From an uncultured Candidatus Saccharibacteria bacterium (GTDB lineage Bacteria; Patescibacteriota; Saccharimonadia; Saccharimonadales; Saccharimonadaceae): DNA of 7,542 bases. Shown here in pieces: positions 1 through 7,300 of the stretch. The notes under the pieces are model-generated. The model was not told the origin of the DNA and searched no databases. It saw only the letters and a list, made by a program, of their open reading frames with translations. Both the position numbers and the translations under genes were made by a program. The stretch's first letter is position 1. Every line of letters starts with the position of its first letter. The stretch lies in the NCBI GenBank assembly GCA_937876715.1, contig CALEGA010000037.1, forward strand, positions 1 to 7,542. The letters are read 5' to 3'.

Positions 1-679
1 CGCCGAAAAGGGAATTATCGTCATCTCCGGTCTCGCTTATGGCATCGACTCTATCGCCGCAAAAGGCGCTCTCGCCGGCGGCGGCAAAACCATCGCCATC
101 CTCGGCACCGAAATCGAAAAAATTCACCCATCTACACATATCTCGCTCGCCCAACAAATCGTAGAAAACGGCGGCACTGTCGCGAGCGAATATCACCTAG
201 GAGACAAGCTAGATTATCGGTATTCATTCCTCCATCGCAACCGTCTCATTTCTGGCTTAGCCGACGCAGTAGTAGTCATAGAAGCTAGGGGACAATCGGG
301 AAGTTTAAACACGGCTTCGCATGCAATTAATCAAGGTAAGGACGTCTTCGCAGTGCCAGGAGATATAAATAGACGAACAAGCCAGGGATGCAACAGATTG
401 ATTGCTACTGGCGCTAATCCATATTTAAGCACAGAAGATTTTTTAAAATACCTATTTCCAGAATCTAAGACAAAAAGCAAACAAAACCAGCTGTCATTTT
501 TTGCCAGCAATAACGAAGAGAAAAATATTTTGCAACTTCTATCCAATGAATGTCGTGATGGTGAAATAATAATGGAAAAATTAAATATGGATGCAGCAAC
601 TTTTAGTCAAGCGATTACTATGTTGGAAATAAAAGGTACTGTTCGCTCCCTCGGAATGAATCACTGGACGTTGGCATAG
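1..679 (+). CDS. dprA: DNA processing protein DprA (3' part, 5' end outside window)
   Basis: DprA binds incoming single-stranded DNA in the cytoplasm during natural transformation and loads RecA on it. The frame is open from base 2 and ends in TAG at 677-679, giving about 225 residues; the N-terminal part lies upstream. Visible Rossmann-fold marks are SGLAYGID near the left edge, then HRNRLISGLADAVVVIEA, SGSLNTA and VFAVPGDI, followed by SQGCNRLIATGA. The last ~60 residues (from about base 500) fit the DprA winged-helix domain. The usual His in the GIDxxAH motif seems to be Ala here (GIDSIAAKGAL). Base use shifts inside the gene: bases 1-120 have 69 G/C of 120 with GCC/ATC/CTC codons, while 421-600 have 54 of 180 with AGA, ATA and TTA. 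Only topA follows it. Family identity is secure; the cause of the composition shift is not known. Confidence 0.93.
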   Translation, partial: AEKGIIVISGLAYGIDSIAAKGALAGGGKTIAILGTEIEKIHPSTHISLAQQIVENGGTVASEYHLGDKLDYRYSFLHRNRLISGLADAVVVIEARGQSGSLNTASHAINQGKDVFAVPGDINRRTSQGCNRLIATGANPYLSTEDFLKYLFPESKTKSKQNQLSFFASNNEEKNILQLLSNECRDGEIIMEKLNMDAATFSQAITMLEIKGTVRSLGMNHWTLA

Positions 680-697
680 TCTTCTAGGCGCGGGGAG

Positions 698-723
698 AGA
701 CATCCTTTCTCGATGTCTTCTTT
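698..723 (+). terminator. weak hairpin after dprA, possible terminator
   Basis: AGACATC (698-704) pairs with GATGTCT (712-718) around a 7-base loop, and a T-rich but interrupted stretch, TCTTT, follows. It lies 18 bases after the dprA stop and before the topA promoter, where a terminator would be expected. The stem is short and not GC-rich and the T tract is imperfect, so termination would be partial at best. Confidence 0.35.
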
Positions 724-764
724 ACCTAAGTCCGAGGAGACGTATATTCCTGACAGACTTCAAT

Positions 765-794
765 TTGCCAACTTTATAACTTTTGTGCTATTAT
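765..794 (+). promoter_or_regulatory. extended -10 promoter of topA, leaderless
   Basis: TTGCCA (765-770) is a fair -35 box. After an 18-base spacer comes TATTAT (789-794), preceded by TG at 786-787, making the extended -10 TGCTATTAT. Counting the usual six bases from the end of the -10 places transcription start at 801, the A of the topA ATG. No Shine-Dalgarno sequence precedes that ATG (CCTCATG). The mRNA is therefore predicted to be leaderless. Confidence 0.7.
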
Positions 795-800
795 AACCTC

Positions 801-3107
801 ATGCCTAAAAACCTCCTCATCGTCGAGTCTCCCGCCAAAGCCAAGACTATTGAAAAATACCTCGGCTCTGATTTTCGCGTCCTCTCCAGCGTCGGACACA
901 TTAGAAAAGACACTAAAGTTGACATCAAAAACAACTTCACCGTCACTTATGAAATCGACCCTGACCACGCCAAAGTCGTCAAGGAACTCAAAAAAGCCGT
1001 CAAAGAAGCCGACGTCGTCTGGCTCGCAACCGATGAAGACCGCGAGGGGGAATCTATCTCTTGGCACCTCTTACAAGTCTTAAATCTCCCCGACTCGACC
1101 CACCGCATCACTTTCCACGAAATTACCAAACCCGCCCTCGAAGCCGCCATTAAATCCCCGCGCACCGTCGATATGGCAATGGTCAGCTCCCAACAAGCTC
1201 GCCAAACCCTCGATATGCTCGTCGGCTTCGACCTCTCTGGCGTCGTCCGCCGAAAAGTCCCCGGCGCCGTCTCCGCCGGTCGCGTCCAGAGTCCCGCGCT
1301 CAGGCTCATCGTCGAAAAAGAACGCGAAATCGAAAACACCAAAGAAAAATTCTCTTTCAAGGTCACCGGCAACTTCAAGGATCAAAAAAACCAAGCCTTC
1401 CTCGCCACTTTAGCGGATAAAAACACGCCAAAAACCGAAGATGAAGCAAAATCTCTCTTAGAAACCCTAAAAAACGCCACTTACAAAGTCGCGAGCATCG
1501 ACAAAACCGAAGCTCTCAAGCCTAATCCCGTTCCGTTTGCCACCGCCGCCCTCCAAATCGAGGCAAACGCCCGCCTCGGCTTCAGCTCCTCAACCACGAT
1601 GCGCGCCGCCCAAGGTCTCTACCAGGCAGGGCACATCACCTACCACCGCACCGACTCCCTCAATCTCTCCAGTCAGGCTCTCGCCGCTATGAGCAAATAC
1701 ATCGAAAAAACCTACGGCAAGCAATACCTTAAAGTCCGCCACTTCAAGACCAAATCTGCCGGCGCTCAAGAGGCACACGAGGCAATCCGCCCGACCCACA
1801 TCGAACAAGAATCAGCAGGTGCCAACGACTACGAGCGCAAACTTTACCACCTCATCCGCACCAGAACTCTTGCTACGCAAATGTCCAACGCTAAAGTCGC
1901 CAAAACCGCCGTCAGCCTAAAACCCGACAAAGCACCGGCCAAAATCTTCAAGGCGCAAGGTGAAATCGTCATTTTCGACGGCTTCCTCAAGGTCTATGGC
2001 AAACAAAAAGATCTCGAACTCCCTGAACTCCAAACTGGCGACACCGTCAATGCGCAAACTATCACCGCGCGTCAAACTTTCGCCAAACCCCCCGCCCGCT
2101 ACACCGAAGGCTCTCTCGTCAAAAAACTCGAGGAACTCGGCATCGGTCGCCCGTCAACTTACGCTACCATTATGACCGCCATCCAATCCCGCGGCTACGT
2201 CAAAAAAGGCGAATCCGAGGGCAAAAACCGCCAAGTTCTCGAAATCAAGCTCGAAAACGACCAAATCACCACCGAAAAAGTCACCGAAAAATCCGGCGCC
2301 ACCAAAGGCAAACTCCTACCCACCCCTGTCGGCGAACTCGTCTCCGACTTCCTCACCGACCACTTCGATCAAATCGTTGACTACGGCTTCACCGCCGACG
2401 TCGAACAAAAACTCGACTTAATCGCTGAGGAAAAACTCGACCGCGTCAAGATGCTCAAAGATTTCTACACCCCTTTCTCCGAGCTCATTGACCACTCCTC
2501 GTTCATCGACCGCTACAACTCTGCCACCGAACTCGGCAAAGACCCCAAGACCGGCAAGCCCATCTTCGCTAAAATCGGCAAAAACGGCGGTTTCATCCAA
2601 CTCGGAGAAAACGAAAAAGATTGCGGCGAAAAGCCTCGCTTCGCTCCTCTCCCGAAAGGGAAAACCGTCAAAACCGTCACTTTAGACGACGCGCTTAAAC
2701 AACTAGCGCTCCCCGAACTACCCCGAAACCTCGGCAAAGCAAAGGATGGCACGGAAATTATCGCCGCCTCCGGTCCTTTCGGCCCATATCTCAAAGCCGG
2801 AAAATACAACATCACTATCAAAGGCAAAAACCCCTACACTATCACGTTCGACGAGGCAAACGTCCTCTACGAAGAAAAACTCAAGTCCGTCATCAAAGAC
2901 TTCGACAACGGCATTATGATTTTAAACGGCGCCTACGGGCCTTACATCAAGGGCTGCGGTCGCCGCAACAATCTCAAAGTCCCTAAAGATATGGACGCCA
3001 AAAAAATCACCAAAAAACAGGCAGAAGATATGCTCCTCAAGAAATTTGGCACCAAGGCACTCCCGGGCAAAGACGCGCTAAAAAAGCATAAAAAGAATAA
3101 AAAGTAA
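801..3107 (+). CDS. topA: DNA topoisomerase I (type IA)
   Basis: A 768-residue type IA topoisomerase that relaxes negative supercoils by nicking one strand through a 5'-phosphotyrosine link. The N-terminal Toprim domain has VESPAKAKTI with Glu9 and the acidic triad in DEDREGE (Asp78, Asp80, Glu82). SAGRVQSPALRLIVEKE starts at residue 158. The active-site Tyr is residue 281 in ITYHRTDS, followed by AQEAHEAIRPT. PPARYTEGSLV starts at 430 and GIGRPSTYA at 447. The C-terminal third carries topoisomerase C-terminal repeats, with glycine-rich cores near 593 (GKNGGFIQLG), 658 (GPFGPYLKAG) and 710 (GAYGPYIKG), and ends in a lysine-rich tail. No Cys4 zinc fingers are visible, unlike the E. coli enzyme, so DNA binding there probably relies on the repeats and tail. 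ATG 801 is preferred over an upstream in-frame TTG at 783 because TTG lies inside the promoter and the protein aligns from MPKNLLIVE. All catalytic residues are present. Confidence 0.97.
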   Translation: MPKNLLIVESPAKAKTIEKYLGSDFRVLSSVGHIRKDTKVDIKNNFTVTYEIDPDHAKVVKELKKAVKEADVVWLATDEDREGESISWHLLQVLNLPDSTHRITFHEITKPALEAAIKSPRTVDMAMVSSQQARQTLDMLVGFDLSGVVRRKVPGAVSAGRVQSPALRLIVEKEREIENTKEKFSFKVTGNFKDQKNQAFLATLADKNTPKTEDEAKSLLETLKNATYKVASIDKTEALKPNPVPFATAALQIEANARLGFSSSTTMRAAQGLYQAGHITYHRTDSLNLSSQALAAMSKYIEKTYGKQYLKVRHFKTKSAGAQEAHEAIRPTHIEQESAGANDYERKLYHLIRTRTLATQMSNAKVAKTAVSLKPDKAPAKIFKAQGEIVIFDGFLKVYGKQKDLELPELQTGDTVNAQTITARQTFAKPPARYTEGSLVKKLEELGIGRPSTYATIMTAIQSRGYVKKGESEGKNRQVLEIKLENDQITTEKVTEKSGATKGKLLPTPVGELVSDFLTDHFDQIVDYGFTADVEQKLDLIAEEKLDRVKMLKDFYTPFSELIDHSSFIDRYNSATELGKDPKTGKPIFAKIGKNGGFIQLGENEKDCGEKPRFAPLPKGKTVKTVTLDDALKQLALPELPRNLGKAKDGTEIIAASGPFGPYLKAGKYNITIKGKNPYTITFDEANVLYEEKLKSVIKDFDNGIMILNGAYGPYIKGCGRRNNLKVPKDMDAKKITKKQAEDMLLKKFGTKALPGKDALKKHKKNKK

Positions 3108-3124
3108 AACTTTCTATAATTTTC

Positions 3125-3154
3125 TTGCACATTTTGTAAAATTTGTGCTACAAT
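3125..3154 (+). promoter_or_regulatory. upstream promoter P1 of the sigma4-HARE gene, with overlapping dyad
   Basis: TTGCAC (3125-3130), an 18-base spacer and TACAAT (3149-3154) with TG at 3146-3147 form another extended -10 promoter, TGCTACAAT. It closely resembles the topA promoter, sharing TTTTGTGCTA or TTTGTGCTA before the -10. Start would be near 3161. An imperfect dyad, GCACA (3127-3131) and TGTGC (3144-3148), spans the spacer with 8 of 11 base pairs matched, so a repressor could sit between -35 and -10. The dyad reading is tentative. Confidence 0.5.
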
Positions 3155-3197
3155 AATACGAAAAGATGAATCGTACCTTAAATTCAAGCCATAAAAG

Positions 3198-3226
3198 TTG
3201 ACACTTATCGATTTTTATGATATTAT
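3198..3226 (+). promoter_or_regulatory. main promoter P2 of the sigma4-HARE gene
   Basis: A perfect TTGACA -35 box (3198-3203), a 17-base spacer and TATTAT (3221-3226), with TG at 3218-3219 completing an extended -10, make this the strongest consensus promoter in the window. Transcription would start near 3233, leaving a leader of about 46 bases before the ATG at 3279, unlike the leaderless topA start. Confidence 0.72.
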
Positions 3227-3265
3227 TATATATAAGTTTTCTTAAATATTAAACGGGGTGGAAAT

Positions 3266-3270
3266 AAGGA
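3266..3270 (+). promoter_or_regulatory. Shine-Dalgarno site that decides the start at 3279
   Basis: AAGGA lies eight bases before ATG 3279. An in-frame GTG at 3258 would add seven residues but has no ribosome binding site at a usable distance, so ATG 3279 is the better start. This is the only clear Shine-Dalgarno site before a gene in the window. Confidence 0.65.
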
Positions 3271-3278
3271 AAAAGCCA

Positions 3279-4307
3279 ATGGAACAAAACGCTGACCTTA
3301 TTGCGCAAGCAATTAAAGGTAGTCTCAGTATCATCGACCAAGACCGCGAACGAATAATCGTTGAAAAACGATTTGGACTCAGCGGTCAAAAAGAGACTCT
3401 CGAGCAAATCGGGGAAACCCTTTCCGTCACTCGTGAACGCGTTCGTCAATTAGAAAAAGTCATCCTTATCCGCCTCCGCATCGCCGCTAAACAAAATCAA
3501 ATTCCTAATCTTCCCGCGGCAGAAAAAGTTTTGATTCGTAATCTCGCCGAACTCGGTCGCGCCGCTCGCGTTGCCGACCTCGCCGAGAAAGTTTTTGGTT
3601 CCAAAGCCTCCAATGCCGACCGCGCCTCCATCAGCTTCCTCGCCGAAATCTCCGCCAGTCTCACCGTCGTCCCTGAAAATGACCAATACTACAACGCCGT
3701 TGCTATCGCCGACGTCGGCGACGAAAAGGGAATTAAGGCCAAAGTTGACGAAATCGTCAAATTGATTAAAGCCAACAAAAAACCACTCTCCCTCGAAGCG
3801 CTCGACGAACAACTTAACTACGAGCACCCGTCCCAAATCGCCGCTATTGCCTCAATTTCCAAACAACTCGCCACCTTGAACGGTCTCTGGGGACTCGTCA
3901 AGTGGCCTGAAGTCAACCCAAAAAACATTCGTGACAAAATCTACGTCATTCTTGAATCGAAAAAACAACCAATGCACTTCAACGAAATCGCCGAGGCAAT
4001 CGCCGAGTCCGATTTTAAGCGCAAAAACGTCACCACTCAAGCCATCCACAACGAGCTCATCAAAGACCCTCGCTTCGTCCTCATCGGTCGCGGCATCTAC
4101 GCCCTCGACACTTGGGGTTACAAAAAGGGAACCGTCTCAGAAATCATCACCGCCGTTCTTAAAGAGGCGGGTAGGCCACTCACGCGCGAAGAAATCGTTG
4201 CCGAAGTTATGAAATCCCGCAAAGTTAAGGAAACCACCATCCTCCTCAACCTCCAGAACAAAAAACTCTTCAAAAAAGTCGATAAAAACTCTTTTGAATT
4301 AGCATAA
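3279..4307 (+). CDS. sigma-70 region 4 / HARE-HTH fusion protein, likely transcription regulator
   Basis: A 342-residue soluble protein. Residues ~20-67 match sigma-70 region 4: DQDRERIIVEKRFGL, then LEQIGETLSVTRERVRQLEK, whose VTRERVRQLE is the recognition helix that contacts the -35 box in housekeeping sigma factors. Regions 2 and 3, which bind the -10 element, are absent, so it cannot be a complete sigma factor. Residues ~70-215 hold further helix-rich sequence, probably winged helices. Residues ~217-281 fit a HARE-HTH domain (the type found in the RNA polymerase delta subunit and some restriction-system proteins), and ~285-342 form another helix-turn-helix ending in a wing-like FKKVDKNSFELA. 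I infer a DNA-binding factor that touches RNA polymerase or -35-like sites; its targets are unknown. It has two promoters of its own and ends 43 bases before the ATPase gene. The start could instead be GTG 3258. The sigma4 match is strong; the HARE call is from pattern recognition and less sure. Confidence 0.82.
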   Translation: MEQNADLIAQAIKGSLSIIDQDRERIIVEKRFGLSGQKETLEQIGETLSVTRERVRQLEKVILIRLRIAAKQNQIPNLPAAEKVLIRNLAELGRAARVADLAEKVFGSKASNADRASISFLAEISASLTVVPENDQYYNAVAIADVGDEKGIKAKVDEIVKLIKANKKPLSLEALDEQLNYEHPSQIAAIASISKQLATLNGLWGLVKWPEVNPKNIRDKIYVILESKKQPMHFNEIAEAIAESDFKRKNVTTQAIHNELIKDPRFVLIGRGIYALDTWGYKKGTVSEIITAVLKEAGRPLTREEIVAEVMKSRKVKETTILLNLQNKKLFKKVDKNSFELA

Positions 4308-4331
4308 ACATTCGATTTTTCTGGCAAAATA

Positions 4332-4340
4332 TGCTAGAAT
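4332..4340 (+). promoter_or_regulatory. extended -10 promoter of the ATPase gene, near-leaderless
   Basis: TG (4332-4333) followed by TAGAAT (4335-4340) forms an extended -10. The -35 region is poor (TTCGAT at 4311-4316 is the best at 18 bases), which an extended -10 can tolerate. Start near 4347 would leave about four bases before ATG 4351. No Shine-Dalgarno sequence is present, only AATATAAGAT. Confidence 0.55.
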
Positions 4341-4350
4341 AATATAAGAT

Positions 4351-7300
4351 ATGTCGCTTATTAGCATTATTCTTTCTCCTTTCGTCTGGATTCCGCTCGT
4401 CGGTCTTTTCGCATACTTAACTTATAAAAACTACAAAAAACAAAACCGCCTCCAGGTCCTGAACGTTGACTCGGTTTTGTTGATGCTGGAAATCCCCCGC
4501 ACGAACGACAAAAAAGAACTCGCCGCGGAACAACTTTTTGCCTCCCTCCACGGCATTTTGCGCGACAAAAACGAACTCAAAAACTCCGGCGGCGTCCAAG
4601 AACACCTCAGCTTCGAAATCGTCTCCGCCAAAGGTCAAATCCGCTTCTACGTCTGGGTACCAAAAATCCTCCAATCTTTCGTCGAGGGTCAAATCTACTC
4701 TCAATACCCCACCGTCCAAATCTACAAATGCGACGAAGACTACGTTGACAACCGTCACAAACACCCTATCGTCTATTCCGCCGAACTTGCTTTGACCGAA
4801 GATTCAGCACTTCCGATTAAAACTTTCGACACGTTCGAAGTTGACCCTCTCGCCGGCATCACCGGCACCCTCGCTAAACTCGACGCCGATCACAACGAAG
4901 AGCTCTGGATTCAAATTCTCACCCGCCCAATCGCCGACGATTGGCACAAAAGCACCACCGACAAATGGATCACCCGAATTAAATCCGGCGGCAAAACCGG
5001 CTTCCTCGGCACCGGCATCGACCTCGCGTGGATCGGTCAAATCTTCGCCGCGCTCTGGAAACCACCCGAGGGTGGCATCGGCGGCACGACAACCACGACC
5101 GTCGAAATCTCCGAACGCGACAAAACTCGCATCACCAAGGCAGAGGAAAAAGCCACCAAGCTCGGCTACGAAGTCAAAATCCGCCTCGCCTACCTCGGCG
5201 CCGACGAAATCAACGCCAAGCTCAATATGCAAGCGCTCGTCGGTACGTTTAAACAGTTCAACTCCACCAATCTCAACGGTTTCAAGATCGAAGGCTCCAC
5301 TTTCGAACCCGAAGCACTCGACGCTTATAAACTCCGCCAGTTCACCGACAACGGCTTCATTCTTAACATCTCCGAGCTTGCCTCCGTCTATCACCTCCCC
5401 CACACTTCCGTAGAAACCCCCAACATCGTCTGGGCAAGCAGCAAAACCGCCGAACCGCCCGCTAAACTCCCTGTCTTGACCGGTAATCCCGCCGAAGACG
5501 AAAACATCTCCGCTTTCGGTCTTACCAATTTCCGCGGCATCAACCACCAATTCGGTCTCCTCCGCCGCGACCGCTCTCGCCACGTCTATATCATCGGTCA
5601 AACCGGCGCCGGTAAATCCGGTCTCCTCGAACTCTTCGCCCTCTCTGACGTCTTCTATAATCAAGGCTACTGTATCATCGACCCGCACGGCGACTTCGCG
5701 ATTAACAACCTAAGATTCGTCCCCGAATCTCGTATCAAAGACGTCGTCTATTTCAACCCCGCCGACACCGCGCATCCCGTCGCCTTTAACCCGCTCGAAC
5801 TTTCCGACCCCGCCAGAAAGCCGCAAGTCTCCTCCGAGGTCATCGGCGTTTTGAAACGTATGTTCGGCGAATCTTGGGGTCCCCGCCTCGAGCACATCCT
5901 CCGCTACACCCTCCTTGCCCTCCTCGACCGCCCAGAAACCACCCTCCTCGACATCTCCCGTATGCTCACCGACAAAGACTTCCGCAAAGAAACTCTCGAC
6001 TATTGCAAAGACGTCACCGTGCTTCAATTCTGGAAACAAGAATTTGGCACTTGGGGTGACAAGCAAGTCACCGAGTCCATCGCTCCTGTTCTGAACAAGG
6101 TCGGCGCTTTCACGGCAAACCCCATCATCCGCAACATAGTCGGTCAGCCCAAGTCCAGCTTCGACATCAGGAAAATTATGGACGAAGGCAAAATTCTCGT
6201 CGTCAACCTCTCTAAAGGCTTAATCGGCGAAGACAACGCCGGCATTCTCGGCGCTTTCCTCGTCACCAAAGTCCAGCTCGCCGCTATGTCCCGCTCCGAC
6301 ATCCCCGACGTCAAAGACAGGCGGCCGTTCTATCTCTACGTTGACGAGTTCCAAAACTTCGCCACCGATTCTTTCGCCGTCATCCTTTCCGAAGCGCGCA
6401 AATACGGTCTTAACCTCACCGTCGCCAACCAATACATTGCTCAAATGACCGACTCCGTCCGCGACGCCGTCTTCGGTAACGTCGGCACCACCATCAGCTT
6501 CCGCGTCTCCGCCGACGACGCTCCACTCCTCGTTAAACAGTTCGAACCGACTTTCGACGCTTCCGACCTTATCCAAATGGCGAATCGCCACTTCATTATC
6601 AGTATGATTATCAACGGCGAAAAAGTCCCCGCTTTCTCTGCCACCACTCTGTCAATTCCTCAGCCGCCCGCCGACAATCTCGAAGCCATCATCGCCAGCT
6701 CTCGCGAACAATACTCTCGCCCCCGCTCCGTTGTCGAGGACGAAATCCGCGAAACCATCGAAGCTTCGGAAAAATACAAAAAAGAACTTTCCGACTCTGG
6801 CAGGGAAGCAGGACAACAGGGAATTAACGACTATTCGAACGCCCAATTCATCTTCTCGATGTTCGCGCCGTTCGCGCCGCCGGCGAACAGGGAATCGCTC
6901 ATGATTACTCCGGCGTCACTTTCCAATTCCAAAGCTCAAGAATCTCCGAATCCAAATCTTTCAACCCCGAAGCCGCTCGCGAAAAGTCCAACCAAACCGT
7001 CCACAAAACCTCTTACGAGGACAATCGCTTTACTCCTAACTCCTCAGAACGAAACAATTCCCTCTCTAGTCAACAGAGAAAAAACAGAGGGAAAAAGAAT
7101 AAGAACAGAAACCGAACAAACCGCCCTCAAACCCCTCAACAAGCTTTCCGCGACCAAAGAATCTCCCCCAACACCGCCGAAGACAAATCCGACCGCCCAA
7201 CCCTCAAAGACCTCGGCAAACTCCTCGAAGAAAAAGAAGCTCAAGAAAAAGGGAATTAGTAAAAAAGGCGCACAAACCCAAACGCGCCAAATTAGCCACG

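Noticed and set aside
783..800. TTG start upstream of topA adding six residues
   Set aside because: It overlaps the extended -10 box, and homology begins at MPKNLLIVESPAKAK from 801.
3115..3120. Perfect TATAAT after topA
   Set aside because: No -35 box at usable distance and no extended TG; the AT-rich gap makes a chance match likely.
4804..5688. 294-residue minus-strand open frame
   Set aside because: It lies wholly opposite the conserved ATPase N-terminal and Walker A coding region, is rich in G, F, E, D and V as expected from the complement of A/C-rich codons, and has no promoter.
6828..6900. Programmed -1 ribosomal frameshift in the ATPase
   Set aside because: No X XXY YYZ slippery heptamer in the right phase and no clear stimulatory structure is visible, so a mutation or sequence error is the simpler explanation.
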